From assembly GCF_028736035.1 (NCBI RefSeq), contig NZ_CP117866.1, positions 7,915,001 through 7,979,000 on the forward strand: 64,000 bases of DNA, in the 5' to 3' direction. The translations under genes were made by a program, and so were the position numbers. The DNA is from Streptomyces sp. T12. GTDB lineage: Bacteria > Actinomycetota > Actinomycetes > Streptomycetales > Streptomycetaceae. A model generated the notes under the pieces. The model was not told the DNA's origin and did no database searches. It saw only the letters and a program-made list of their open reading frames with translations. Of this stretch, positions 46,992 to 55,537 are shown piece by piece; positions within the stretch are counted from its first letter, which is position 1, and each line of letters opens with the position of its first letter.

Positions 46992-47507
46992 CTAGCCCTC
47001 CACCTCGACCTCCGCCCCGGCAACAGACCCCGCCCCCGAAGTCACCGGAAACCCTTCCGCGCGCCACCCCTGGAACCCCCCGACGAGATCGGTGGCCCGG
47101 TGCAGCCCCAGTCGTCGTAGCGACTCGACGGCCAGGCTGGACGCGTAGCCCTCGTTGCAGATCACCACGACTCGCAGGTCGTGGCTCGTGGCCTCGGGGG
47201 TGCGATGGCTGCCCTGTGGATCGAGCCGCCACTCCAGTTCGTTGCGCTCGATGACGAGGGCGCCGGGGATCAGGCCGTCCCGCTCGCGCAGGGCCGCGTA
47301 CCGGATGTCGACCAGTAGAGCCTCGCCGTGCTGAGCGGCCTCGTAGGCCTCCCGAGGCTCGATCCGCTCGTAGCCGGAGCGCACGCGCTCCAGCAACTCG
47401 TCGATGCCGACCGGCCGTTCACCCGTGTCGCTCACGCTGCCCTGCGACTCACCGCCGACGGCCCGCTGCTTGCCCACACCGCCCAACGTCGACTCGCCCC
47501 CGCTCAC
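46992..47507 (-). CDS. Rhodanese-like sulfurtransferase
   Basis: This 171-aa single rhodanese domain has 'ALLVDIRYAALRERDGLIPG' and the active-site loop 'VVICNEGYASS' with Cys117. Rhodaneses carry a persulfide on this Cys and pass sulfur to acceptors. The GTG start at 47507 overlaps the stop of the upstream cysteine dioxygenase (GTGA), so the two are translated together. Together they suggest a pathway that oxidises cysteine sulfur and handles sulfane sulfur. Confidence 0.9.
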   Translation of the reverse strand: MSGGESTLGGVGKQRAVGGESQGSVSDTGERPVGIDELLERVRSGYERIEPREAYEAAQHGEALLVDIRYAALRERDGLIPGALVIERNELEWRLDPQGSHRTPEATSHDLRVVVICNEGYASSLAVESLRRLGLHRATDLVGGFQGWRAEGFPVTSGAGSVAGAEVEVEG

Positions 47508-48076
47508 TGCCAGTCCTCCGGCTGCTCCACCTGCTCCAGACGCAGGATCGGTCCGCTGCGGCTGAAGCGGCGGATCTGCGGGAGGGGCGGGTAGTAGGCG
47601 TGAACGGAGATCGCATGCCGGTCGGAGGACTCGTTGAGGACCTCGTGCACATGGTGGCGGCCGAAGGAGCGGCCCTTTCCGGCCGGCAGCGGGCGTGACC
47701 GATCCACGTCGTCCGCCAGTTCCAGCGTCTTCCAGCCGTCGGCGGGCAGTCGGACGGCGAGGGAGTGCTCCCTGAGCTCACCGGCCGCTGTCACGAAGGC
47801 CCCGACCGACTCGGCGTGGTCGTGCCAGCCGGTGCCGGTTCCGGGCGGCCAGCCGATCAGCCAGGCTTCGCTGCCGCCGGGGCCTTCGAGGCGTACCCAG
47901 GTACGGCCCTCGGGGTCGAGCGGAAGCGAGGCGATCAAGTCGGAGTCGGCGGCAGTACGCCGTACGAAGTCGAGAAGGTCTGCCTGTGTGGGCAGGGAAA
48001 CCGACGCGGAGGCCGATGTGGAAGCCGACGCGGAAACCGGCTGGGAAGCGTCAACGGCGGCAGAAGAGACAGACAC
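47504..48076 (-). CDS. Cysteine dioxygenase family protein
   Basis: This 190-aa cupin enzyme should oxidise L-cysteine to cysteine sulfinate with iron and O2. The metal-binding histidines lie in 'GTGWHDHAESVGAFVTAAGE' and in 'GRHHVHEVLNESSDRHAISV'. It starts at GTG 48076 behind AGGACGG; a longer frame continues upstream but reads through the leader region. The N-terminus has an Ala/Ser-rich low-complexity stretch. A Cys-rich leader peptide gene lies 107 bp upstream, pointing to control by cysteine supply. Confidence 0.9.
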   Translation of the reverse strand: MSVSSAAVDASQPVSASASTSASASVSLPTQADLLDFVRRTAADSDLIASLPLDPEGRTWVRLEGPGGSEAWLIGWPPGTGTGWHDHAESVGAFVTAAGELREHSLAVRLPADGWKTLELADDVDRSRPLPAGKGRSFGRHHVHEVLNESSDRHAISVHAYYPPLPQIRRFSRSGPILRLEQVEQPEDWQ

Positions 48077-48183
48077 GGGCACCGTCCTGAGGAGAGTTCG
48101 CACAGAGCCCGCGAGGCCACATGCAACAAGCGACAGGAGTGGCACGCGCGGGAAGAACGCGGGGAAGAAATGGGGATGCGAAT

Positions 48184-48270
48184 TCAGCAGGATGGGCGAC
48201 ACACGCAGCCCGCATAGCGGACGAGGTCCATATGGACCCTCCGCCACAGGCGCACACAGGTGTCGGTCAT
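48184..48270 (-). CDS. Cys-rich leader peptide (attenuator uORF) for cysteine dioxygenase
   Basis: This 28-aa frame begins 'MTDTCVRLWRRVHMDLVRY' and ends with 'CVCRPSC' just before the stop, five Cys in all and four in the last seven residues including the Gly-Cys. The shape (Arg-rich middle, H-x-D-L, Cys cluster at the end) matches short 'putative leader peptides' known upstream of sulfur-metabolism genes in Streptomyces. Ribosomes stalling on the Cys codons when Cys-tRNA is low could change folding of the 107-nt gap and so control the downstream genes. The ribosome-binding site is weak; it may be leaderless. Confidence 0.75.
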   Translation of the reverse strand: MTDTCVRLWRRVHMDLVRYAGCVCRPSC

Positions 48271-48366
48271 GGTCGGGAGTACAGCATGCCGCTGCGGGCC
48301 GGTCAACTCACAGTCGTCGGGATTACCGGAGGATGCCCCAGTCTTCGGGCCGGGGGTGCCTCCCGC

Positions 48367-48570
48367 TCACGGGGGAGAACCCGGGTTCCTGTGGAGTGGG
48401 CCAGGAGTCGCTGCATCACTGTCCGGTGATCCGGCGTCCGCTCCAGTGGTACTGAGGGCGATCTCGATGAGATGGAGGATCTCGGAGTTGAGGGACCGGC
48501 GGTCCGTGGCCGCGCGAGCGATCACCCATTCGTGTAGGTCTTCCGGCATGCGGAGTGAGAAGCGGATCAT
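48367..48570 (-). CDS. Arc/ribbon-helix-helix DNA-binding protein
   Basis: This 67-aa protein has a ribbon-helix-helix fold in its first 45 residues ('MIRFSLRMPEDLHEWVIARA', 'SLNSEILHLIEIAL'), as in Arc/MetJ-type repressors, and then a Ser/Pro/Asp-rich tail. It is divergent from tnpB with only 17 bp between start codons, so it probably binds this gap and represses itself and tnpB. No toxin gene is present, so it is not a typical toxin-antitoxin pair. Confidence 0.78.
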   Translation of the reverse strand: MIRFSLRMPEDLHEWVIARAATDRRSLNSEILHLIEIALSTTGADAGSPDSDAATPGPLHRNPGSPP

Positions 48571-48587
48571 GGCGCTATTTCGGCATC

Positions 48588-49808
48588 ATGACGACGCCAC
48601 CGGAAATGCAGGGGACTGGGCACGCCCGGTACACCTACCGGCTGCGTGTGTCGTCGACGAGCCGTTCGGCACTGCTGGCGGAGTGGGACCGATGCCGGTG
48701 GATCTGGAACGAATGTGTCGCCAAGTCCAAGGCCACCCACCTGTACAACAAGGCCACAGGCGAGCAGCGGACTTGCGGCCCGGCACAGCTCGACAAGATG
48801 CTGACTGCGGCGCGGGAGCATACGCCGTGGTTGCGTGAGGGCTCCAGCGTTCCGCAGCAGCAGCTGATCCGGGACTTCGGCAAGTCCCGCGCCAAGGCAC
48901 ACAAGGACATCCGGGAACGCCTGCCTCAGTGGCAGCGGGCCGGGATGCCGAAGTGGAAGAAGAAGCACGAAGCCTTGCCGACGCTGAACTACACCCGGCG
49001 CGGGTTCCGGCTGAAGGACGATCGCTTGCACTTGGCGGGCGGGATCGTGTTGACGGTGGTGTGGTCGCGGGACCTGCCCGCCGAACCCTCCTCGGTGGGC
49101 GTGTATCAGGACAGCGTTGGGCACTGGTACTGCTCGTTCGTGGTTCCGACCCAGATGCAGCCGTTACCCGAGACCGGCCAGGTGCTCGGCGTGGACTGGG
49201 GCGTGAAGGAGACCGCGACCACTACGTCCGACGCGCACGACCTCCCGCACGCCCAGCACGGCCGCAAGAGCCAGGCCAAGCTGACGCGGTATGACCGGAT
49301 GATGGCCCGTCGCAGACCGAGGAAGGGGCAGGCTGCTTCGAAGGGTTATCGGGAGGCGCAGAAGTGGCGGGCGAAGACCTACGCGAAGATCGCCCGGCAG
49401 CGGCAGGACACCGGCCGCAAGTGGGCGAAGAAGGTCGTGACCGACCATGACGCCGTCGCTGTCGAGGACTTCAAGCCGAAGTTCCTCGCCAAGTCCTCAA
49501 TGGCGCGCAAGGCGGCGGATGCAGCGATCGGCGCCGTGAAGAGGGCCCTGCTGGAGATGGGCCGCAAGCACGGGCGGGACATCCGCCTCGTGCATCCTGC
49601 GCACACCACCATGGACTGCGCATTGTGCGGAGCGAGAACCAAGCACGCACTGCCGCTGTCCGCGCGCACGTACACCTGCACCGCGTGCGGAGCCGTGTCT
49701 CCCAGGGACAAGAACTCCGCCCGCGTGATGCTCGTCCGGGCAGGTCTGAACCCGGCTGGTGTTGAGGGCATAAGACCTTCGGGGGCGCTGCTCCCAGAGG
49801 CAGCCTGA
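48588..49808 (+). CDS. tnpB: TnpB-family RNA-guided nuclease (IS200/IS605-type)
   Basis: This 406-aa protein has the TnpB layout: N-terminal WED/REC-like part, RuvC-like domain and zinc ribbon. The three RuvC acidic residues are intact: Asp203 ('LGVDWGVKET'), Glu293 ('AVEDFKPKF') and Asp374 ('SPRDKNSARV'). The zinc ribbon uses Cys344, Cys347, Cys364 and Cys367. TnpB cuts DNA with an omega-RNA guide from its own 3' end. No tnpA transposase is nearby, so the element cannot move itself. The start is ATG 48588 by length; an ATG at 48606 is possible. Confidence 0.93.
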   Translation: MTTPPEMQGTGHARYTYRLRVSSTSRSALLAEWDRCRWIWNECVAKSKATHLYNKATGEQRTCGPAQLDKMLTAAREHTPWLREGSSVPQQQLIRDFGKSRAKAHKDIRERLPQWQRAGMPKWKKKHEALPTLNYTRRGFRLKDDRLHLAGGIVLTVVWSRDLPAEPSSVGVYQDSVGHWYCSFVVPTQMQPLPETGQVLGVDWGVKETATTTSDAHDLPHAQHGRKSQAKLTRYDRMMARRRPRKGQAASKGYREAQKWRAKTYAKIARQRQDTGRKWAKKVVTDHDAVAVEDFKPKFLAKSSMARKAADAAIGAVKRALLEMGRKHGRDIRLVHPAHTTMDCALCGARTKHALPLSARTYTCTACGAVSPRDKNSARVMLVRAGLNPAGVEGIRPSGALLPEAA

Positions 49809-49827
49809 GCCAGGAATCCCCGTTCAG

Positions 49828-49859
49828 TCCGGATGGCAGGCAACCCCCTCCCATCCGGA
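49828..49859 (+). ncRNA. Hairpin at the right end of the TnpB element; possible omega-RNA part
   Basis: A perfect 9-bp stem (TCCGGATGG 49828-49836 with CCATCCGGA 49851-49859) lies 19 bp after the tnpB stop. In IS200/IS605 elements such a right-end hairpin belongs to the omega-RNA scaffold, with the guide taken from sequence just beyond the element end. The true RNA probably begins inside tnpB; its ends cannot be fixed from sequence alone. Confidence 0.5.
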
Positions 49860-49941
49860 AGGGGAGCAGTCAATATGCGGACCGCACAGTTTGATTTGAA
49901 CGAGTAACACCTCCGGTGGGCGCCACTTCCCCGCGGCCGGC

Positions 49942-51639
49942 TCAGCGCGAGCCGGCCGTAGCCCCCGCCTCCTCGGCCGCCTTGGCAGACTGGGCCGGTC
50001 CACCCAGCGCCGTCTCGGCCGCCGCATACAGATCGGCCGGCCGCACCCCGCTCAACGCCGTCACCAGGTGTCCGTCAGGCCGCACCAGCAGGACCGAATG
50101 CGCGGCCGCCCCCGGATAGCTCTCCGCGACCAGCAACTCGGCCGGATACGGCAGCGCCGTCACCGCGGCCGCCAGCCGGGGCATGATCCCGGCGGTGGCC
50201 CAGTGCTTGCGGTCCCACACGCCCGTGCCCGGCGCGATCAGTACGACCAGCAGCGCGCCCCGCCCGAGCCGGTCCCGCAGCTGCACGAAGGACCCGTCCT
50301 CCGCGGTGACCCGCACGTCCATGACCGGCGCACCGCGCGGCGTGTCCACGGGGACCTCGCCCTCCAGGGACCGGGGCGCGAGCGGGGAGTCGGCGTACGT
50401 CCCCGGCGCACCGATCGCTCCGTGCCCCAGGTGGCCGTCCATCAGCAGCGCGTCATGGCCTCGCGCGGAGCCGGGGACGACCGCGCGCAACCCTCCGCCG
50501 CCGCGCAGCAGCGGCAGCGCCTGGTCGGCGGCGCGCAGCCGGGCGGCGACGGCCGAGCGCCGCTCCGCCTGATAGCTGTCGAGCAGAGCCTCGTGCGGCC
50601 CGTGGTGCCAGGCCGACGCCAGCTTCCAGGCGAGGTTGTCGGCGTCCCGCAGCCCCTCGTCCAGGCCGTGCGTGCCGAGCGTGCCGAGGCAGTGCGCCGC
50701 GTCCCCGGCGAGAAAGACGCGGCCCACGCGCCAGCGCCGGGCCAGGCGGTGGTGGACCGTGTGAACCCCGGTGTCGAGGAGCTCGTACGGCGGTGTCGGC
50801 CCGCCGGTCCACCCGGCGAGCGTCTCCCGGACGCGGGCCACCAGCATCTCGGGCGTGACCAGGTCCTTGCCCGGCGGCAGCAGCCAGTCCAGGCGCCACA
50901 CCCCGTCCGGGAGCGGCCGTCCGGTCACCTCCCCGCCCGAAGGACCGGACGTCCGCCACGGCGGCATCCGATGGAGCAACGCCTGACCGTCCCAGGGAAG
51001 TTCCGCGCGCAGCGCGGCCACGGCGTGTCGCTCCACCGCCGTACGGCCCGGAAAGCGGATGTCCTCCAGCTTTCGTACGGTCGAGCGCTGACCGTCGCAG
51101 CCCACCAGGTAACTGCCTCGCCACCAGGTGCCCTTGGGGCCGCGGGTGTGGGCGGTGACGCCCGAGGGCTCCTGCTCGATCGCGTCCAGGCGGCTGTCCA
51201 CGACGACCTTGACGAGCCGTTCGCCGGCGAGGGCCGCGCGCAGGGCGTCGGTCAGCAGGTGCTGGGCGATGTGCAGGGGGGCGGGGTTCGTGACGCCCCC
51301 CTGGTTCGTTACGCCCCCAGGCTTCGGGACGCCTCCAGGGCTCATGACGCCACCGCCGCCCCCGTCTGCGGCGTCGTCGAATGTGACCTCGCGCATCACC
51401 TGCTTGCGCCGCATCGCCCGCCATCCGGCCCAGCGTGCCCCGGCCTCGGCGACCGGAACGCCCGTCAGGCGCTCTATGAGGGCGGTGGTGTCCTCGCGCA
51501 GGACGGCGGTGCGCGCGAGGCGGGGTTCGTCCTTGCCGGGGCCCTCGTCGAGGACGACGGACGGCACCTCCTGACGGGCCAGCGCCAGGGCGAGCGTGAG
51601 CCCGACGGGCCCCGCTCCGACGATGATCACCGGGTCCAC
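49942..51639 (-). CDS. FAD-dependent monooxygenase (aromatic hydroxylase type)
   Basis: This 565-aa flavoprotein has the FAD-binding 'VIIVGAGPVGLTLALALARQ' at the N-terminus, the DG motif 'SYLVGCDGQRSTVRKL' and the GD motif 'RVFLAGDAAHCLGTLGTHGL'. The C-terminal thioredoxin-like domain is typical of PHBH/phenol-hydroxylase relatives. It should use NAD(P)H and O2 to hydroxylate an aromatic or polyketide-like substrate that is not identifiable here. GTG 51639 is chosen because the Rossmann motif follows at once. A Gly-rich repeated insert lies at about residues 97-118. Confidence 0.9.
   Translation of the reverse strand: MDPVIIVGAGPVGLTLALALARQEVPSVVLDEGPGKDEPRLARTAVLREDTTALIERLTGVPVAEAGARWAGWRAMRRKQVMREVTFDDAADGGGGGVMSPGGVPKPGGVTNQGGVTNPAPLHIAQHLLTDALRAALAGERLVKVVVDSRLDAIEQEPSGVTAHTRGPKGTWWRGSYLVGCDGQRSTVRKLEDIRFPGRTAVERHAVAALRAELPWDGQALLHRMPPWRTSGPSGGEVTGRPLPDGVWRLDWLLPPGKDLVTPEMLVARVRETLAGWTGGPTPPYELLDTGVHTVHHRLARRWRVGRVFLAGDAAHCLGTLGTHGLDEGLRDADNLAWKLASAWHHGPHEALLDSYQAERRSAVAARLRAADQALPLLRGGGGLRAVVPGSARGHDALLMDGHLGHGAIGAPGTYADSPLAPRSLEGEVPVDTPRGAPVMDVRVTAEDGSFVQLRDRLGRGALLVVLIAPGTGVWDRKHWATAGIMPRLAAAVTALPYPAELLVAESYPGAAAHSVLLVRPDGHLVTALSGVRPADLYAAAETALGGPAQSAKAAEEAGATAGSR
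51285..51351 (-). repeat. 18-bp imperfect tandem repeat in the FAD monooxygenase
   Basis: Three 18-bp units (51285, 51303 and 51321) and a partial fourth encode a repeated Pro/Asn-x-Gly-Gly-Val peptide. They sit in a surface loop after the second conserved block and keep the frame. This looks like slippage expansion. Confidence 0.75.
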
Positions 51640-51755
51640 GGCGCGGCGCCCCCTGCCCGCAGCGGTGTCCCGAAAGACGCAAGTGAACAGAGAGTTGGAG
51701 CAGGGTGCACGATCACAGAACGTATGCAACCCATTGCCGGTGCTTGCGTCAAGTG

Positions 51756-51791
51756 ACGGAGGGCAGTGGCGATCATGCCACTGCCCTCCGT
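51756..51791 (-). terminator. Terminator of the gluABCD operon
   Basis: A perfect 15-bp stem (51756-51770 with 51777-51791, loop GATCAT) lies about 50 bp after the gluD stop. It separates the glutamate operon from the monooxygenase gene on the same strand. There is no long T-run, as is common here. Confidence 0.85.
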
Positions 51792-51842
51792 GCCGTTCAT
51801 GCCACTTGACTGCTCATCAGATGGCAGCCCTCGGACCGTTCA

Positions 51843-52751
51843 TCAGATGGAGCCACCGGCGCCTGTCCCGTAGGTGCCGCCCGTCGCTGCCGGGTTGAGC
51901 TCCTCCATATCCTCGGCGCTGAGGACCGCGCCCGTGCTCTTCTTGCTGCGGCGGAGCCGCTGCTCCAGCCAGCTCGCGAAGCTGGTGAGCATGAAGTTGA
52001 GCACGATGTAGATGATCGACACCACGATGAAGCTGGCGATGGGGTTGGCGTAATTGGCCGCCAGGGTGCCGCGTGAATTGAGCAGCTCGGTGAACCCGAT
52101 CATCACGCCGCCCAGCGCGGTGTCCTTCACGATGACCACGAGCTGGCTGACGATGGCCGGCAGCATGGCGGTGACGGCCTGCGGCAGCAGGATGGTCCGC
52201 ATCGTCTGGCCCTTGCGCAGGCCGATCGCCTTGGCGGCCTCCGACTGCCCCTTGGGCAGGGCGAGGATGCCCGCGCGGACGACCTCGGCGAGGACAGACG
52301 CGTTGTAGAGCACCAGGCCGGTGACGACTGCGTAGAGCTGCCGCTGTTCAGTGGTGACGTTCGCCCAGCGATCGTAGGCCTCGTTGGCGAACAGGATCAG
52401 CAGGAGGACCGGGATCGCCCGGAAGAACTCGATCACCGAGGCGGCCGGACCCCGTACCCACCGGTGGTCGGACAGACGCGAGATGCCGAAGAAGGCGCCC
52501 AGCGGAAGCGCGATCACCATGGCCAGCGCCGCGGCCTTCAGCGTGTTGCCGAGGCCCGGCAGCAGATAGGTAGTCCAGGCCTCCGACTGGGTGAACGGCT
52601 TCCACAGGGCCCACTCCAGCTGGTTCTTCTCGTCCATGGCGTCCCAGATGAACCACGCGAGAAGGGCGAGCAGGGCGAAGAAGATCACCGAGATGAGCAC
52701 ATTGCGCCGCTTGGCGCGAGGGCCCGGGGCGTCGTAGAGAACGGAGGTCAT
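51843..52751 (-). CDS. gluD: Glutamate ABC transporter permease GluD
   Basis: This 302-aa inner-membrane permease of the polar amino acid (HisMQ) type has five or more helices. The EAA loop is 'EVVRAGILALPKGQSEAAKA' followed by 'IGL'. It pairs with GluC to form the channel of the GluABCD importer. The start overlaps the gluC stop by four bases. It has a charged N-terminal tail and a polar C-terminal tail rich in Gly and Thr. Confidence 0.92.
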   Translation of the reverse strand: MTSVLYDAPGPRAKRRNVLISVIFFALLALLAWFIWDAMDEKNQLEWALWKPFTQSEAWTTYLLPGLGNTLKAAALAMVIALPLGAFFGISRLSDHRWVRGPAASVIEFFRAIPVLLLILFANEAYDRWANVTTEQRQLYAVVTGLVLYNASVLAEVVRAGILALPKGQSEAAKAIGLRKGQTMRTILLPQAVTAMLPAIVSQLVVIVKDTALGGVMIGFTELLNSRGTLAANYANPIASFIVVSIIYIVLNFMLTSFASWLEQRLRRSKKSTGAVLSAEDMEELNPAATGGTYGTGAGGSI

Positions 52752-53422
52752 CGCTTCACCGCCAGTCGCTTGCTCAGCCAGCCGAGGAAGAGGCCGGTGG
52801 GCAGGGTCAGTACCACGAAACCGAAGGCGAAGACCGCGCCGATGAGCAGGGTCTGAGCCTCGTTCTCGATCATTTGCTTCATCAGGTAGGCGGCTTCGGC
52901 GACGCCGATCGCGGCGGCCACCGTGGTGTTCTTGGTCAGGGCGATCAACACGTTGGCCAGCGGGCCGATGACCGAGCGGAAGGCCTGCGGCAGGATGATG
53001 AGCCGCAGGGTCTGGCTGAAGGTCAGCCCGATGGCACGGGCCGCCTCGGCCTGGCCGAGCGGCACGGTGTTGATGCCGGAACGAATCGCCTCGCAGACGA
53101 AGGCTGCGGTGTAGACGACGAAACCGAGGATCGCCAGGCGGAAGCCCCGGACCTGGAAGTCGGAGGCGCCCATCGTCACGCCGAAGACATCGGCGAGGCC
53201 GAGCGAAGTGAAGATGATGATGACCGTCAGGGGGATGTTCCGGACGATGTTGACATAGGCCGTGCCGAACCCACGCATGAGCGGGACCGGGCTGACCCGC
53301 ATCGCGGCCAGAAGGGTTCCCCAGATCAGGGAGCCGATGCCGGAGAAGAAGGTGAGTTTCACCGTCATCCAGAAGGCGCCCAACAGGGTTGGGTTGTCAT
53401 AGTCAGAAAGAAAGTCGAACAC
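52748..53422 (-). CDS. gluC: Glutamate ABC transporter permease GluC
   Basis: This 224-aa permease subunit has about five helices and the EAA loop 'CEAIRSGINTVPLGQAEAAR'. It forms the membrane channel with GluD. It is separated from gluB by 96 bp containing a strong hairpin, so it may be made at a lower level than the binding protein. Confidence 0.92.
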   Translation of the reverse strand: MFDFLSDYDNPTLLGAFWMTVKLTFFSGIGSLIWGTLLAAMRVSPVPLMRGFGTAYVNIVRNIPLTVIIIFTSLGLADVFGVTMGASDFQVRGFRLAILGFVVYTAAFVCEAIRSGINTVPLGQAEAARAIGLTFSQTLRLIILPQAFRSVIGPLANVLIALTKNTTVAAAIGVAEAAYLMKQMIENEAQTLLIGAVFAFGFVVLTLPTGLFLGWLSKRLAVKR

Positions 53423-53464
53423 GATCTCCCGCGCTTCCGGGTGGGTGGCGTACGTGGATAGCGC

Positions 53465-53504
53465 GGCGCGCCGCCGCCCTGATCGCGGTGGACGGCGGCG
53501 CGCC
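53465..53504 (-). promoter_or_regulatory. Hairpin between gluB and gluC
   Basis: A perfect 12-bp GC stem (53465-53476 with 53493-53504) closes a 16-base loop just after gluB. Such hairpins after binding-protein genes protect the upstream mRNA from decay and partly stop transcription, so that GluB exceeds the permeases. Confidence 0.75.
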
Positions 53505-53518
53505 GGTGGACCCTTGCG

Positions 53519-54364
53519 CTACTTGACGATGACGCCGATCTTCGGCGCGGGCTCGTTCTTGTAGTTGGCCGGACCGAAGTTGTCGGTGACCGCCTTGTCC
53601 CAGGCCTTCGAGCTGACCATCTTCTCGAGGGCGGCGTTGATCTTGTTGAGGGTCTCGGTGTCGCCCTTCTTGACGCCGATGCCGTAGTTCTCGTTGCTCA
53701 GCTTCAGGCCGGCGAGCTTGAACTGACCCTTGTACTGCTCCTGCGCGGCGAAGCCGGCGAGGATCGAGTCGTCCGTGGTCAGGGCGTCCACGGCACCGCT
53801 CTGCAGCGAGGAGATGCACTCCGAGTAGCCGCTCCGCTCCTGCAGATTGGCCTTCGGTGCGAAGTCGTCATGGACGTTCTGCGCCGAGGTGGAGCCGGTC
53901 ACCGAGCACAGGTTCTTGCCGTTGAGGTCGGTGGCCTCGGTGATGTCGGAGTCGGTCTTGACCAGCAGGTCCTGGTGGGCCAGCAGGTAGGGGCCGGCGA
54001 AGTCGACGGACTTCTTGCGCTCGTCGTTGATCGAGTACGTGGCAGCGATGAACTTCACGTCACCGCGCTTGAGCGCGTTCTCGCGGTCGGCACTCTTGGT
54101 CTCGACCCACTCGATCTGGTTGGCGTCGTAGCCAAGCTCCTTGGCCACGTACGTCGCCACGTCCACGTCGAAGCCGGAGAAGGTGCCGCCCGGCTCCTTC
54201 AGGCCCAGACCCGGCTGGTCGTACTTGATGCCGATCTTGATCTTGTCGCCACCACCGGAACCCGAGCCGCCCTCGTTGTCACCGTCACCGCCACCACAGG
54301 CGGTGGCAGTGAGGGAGAGCACGAGTGCAGCGGCCGCCGCGGCGGAGACCTTGCGGAGCTTCAT
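53519..54364 (-). CDS. gluB: Glutamate-binding lipoprotein GluB
   Basis: This 281-aa solute-binding protein (SBP_bac_3 family) has a lipoprotein signal with lipobox 'LTATAC' (Cys23), followed by a Gly/Asp/Ser linker. The binding domain has 'IGIKYDQPGLGLKEPGGTFS' and 'GFDVDVATYVAKELGY'. It captures glutamate outside the membrane and delivers it to GluCD. The ATG at 54364 (AAAGGA eight bases upstream) is preferred to the one nine bases earlier, which overlaps that site. Confidence 0.93.
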   Translation of the reverse strand: MKLRKVSAAAAAALVLSLTATACGGGDGDNEGGSGSGGGDKIKIGIKYDQPGLGLKEPGGTFSGFDVDVATYVAKELGYDANQIEWVETKSADRENALKRGDVKFIAATYSINDERKKSVDFAGPYLLAHQDLLVKTDSDITEATDLNGKNLCSVTGSTSAQNVHDDFAPKANLQERSGYSECISSLQSGAVDALTTDDSILAGFAAQEQYKGQFKLAGLKLSNENYGIGVKKGDTETLNKINAALEKMVSSKAWDKAVTDNFGPANYKNEPAPKIGVIVK

Positions 54365-54472
54365 GGTGAACATCCTTTGCGTGAAGAAGAGATGCGTGCC
54401 GTCAGGAACGGCGGTTGACGCAGGTCGTCGGGTGCGTGAAGCAGTCCGTCAGTGGTGCGGTATCGCACCCCG

Positions 54473-55249
54473 TCAGTGGTGCAGGATCTTGGACAGGAAG
54501 TCCTTCGCGCGGTCGCTGCGCGGGTTGCTGAAGAACTGGTCGGGCACAGCTTCTTCGACGATCTTGCCGTCCGCCATGAACACCACCCGGTTGGCGGCCG
54601 AACGGGCGAAGCCCATCTCGTGGGTGACGACGATCATGGTCATGCCGTCGCGGGCGAGCTGCTGCATGACCTCCAGGACCTCGTTGATCATCTCCGGGTC
54701 GAGAGCCGACGTCGGCTCGTCGAAGAGCATGACCTTGGGGTCCATGGCCAGCGCACGGGCGATGGCCACACGCTGCTGCTGGCCGCCGGAGAGCTGTGCG
54801 GGGTACTTGTCCGCCTGGCTGCCCACGCCCACCCGGTCGAGCAGGGAGCGGGCCTTCTCCTCGGCCTTCTTCTTGTCGGTCTTGCGGACCTTGATCTGGC
54901 CCAGCATCACGTTCTCGAGCACGGTCTTGTGCGCGAAAAGGTTGAAGGACTGGAAGACCATTCCGACATCGGCACGCAGTTTGGCCAGCGCCTTGCCCTC
55001 GGCGGGCAGGGGCTTGCCGTCGATCGCGATCGCGCCGGAGTCGATCGTCTCCAGGCGGTTGATGGTGCGGCACAGGGTGGACTTCCCGGACCCGGAGGGT
55101 CCGATGACCACGACGACCTCGCCGCGGGCGATCGTCAGGTCGATGTCCTGGAGCACGTGCAACGCGCCGAAGTGCTTGTTCACGTTCTTCAGGACGACCA
55201 GCTCGCCGGTCGCGGCCACATCTTCCTTGGCCACCGATACTTCGGTCAT
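54473..55249 (-). CDS. gluA: Glutamate ABC transporter ATPase GluA
   Basis: This 258-aa ATPase drives the importer. It has Walker A 'GPSGSGKST', Q-loop 'VFQSFNLF', signature 'LSGGQQQR', Walker B '[12 protein letters not shown]' and H-loop 'VVTHEMGFA'. It is the first gene of the gluABCD operon; its promoter lies in the 288-bp gap shared with the divergent response regulator. The gap to gluB is 108 bp. Confidence 0.94.
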   Translation of the reverse strand: MTEVSVAKEDVAATGELVVLKNVNKHFGALHVLQDIDLTIARGEVVVVIGPSGSGKSTLCRTINRLETIDSGAIAIDGKPLPAEGKALAKLRADVGMVFQSFNLFAHKTVLENVMLGQIKVRKTDKKKAEEKARSLLDRVGVGSQADKYPAQLSGGQQQRVAIARALAMDPKVMLFDEPTSALDPEMINEVLEVMQQLARDGMTMIVVTHEMGFARSAANRVVFMADGKIVEEAVPDQFFSNPRSDRAKDFLSKILHH

Positions 55250-55537
55250 CGCTCTCAGGCTCCGTCCTCCTCGGTTTCGGAGGACAGTAATAACCGTATC
55301 CGACCTGCGTCATTAGTTCTGAGGGGAATCTGAGCATCACGATCCGATAGCAATCGGACACGTGTCGTAGCACTTGGGACCTGGGCGCGTACCGGCTGCA
55401 TAACGGAAGCCGTGAGCAACCGGAACCCACTTGACGGCGTCGTCGTCCATCAGCGTGACTGCCATGATGCACGCGCGCGTGTGCACGCACTGTTTAGCTA
55501 CCTGAATCGTACGGCCGATGAACCGAAGGAGGCCGGG

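Noticed and set aside
46866..47120. An 84-codon plus-strand frame after recX
   Set aside because: It overlaps the rhodanese gene by more than 100 bp, is Pro/Arg/Thr-rich and has no ribosome-binding site.
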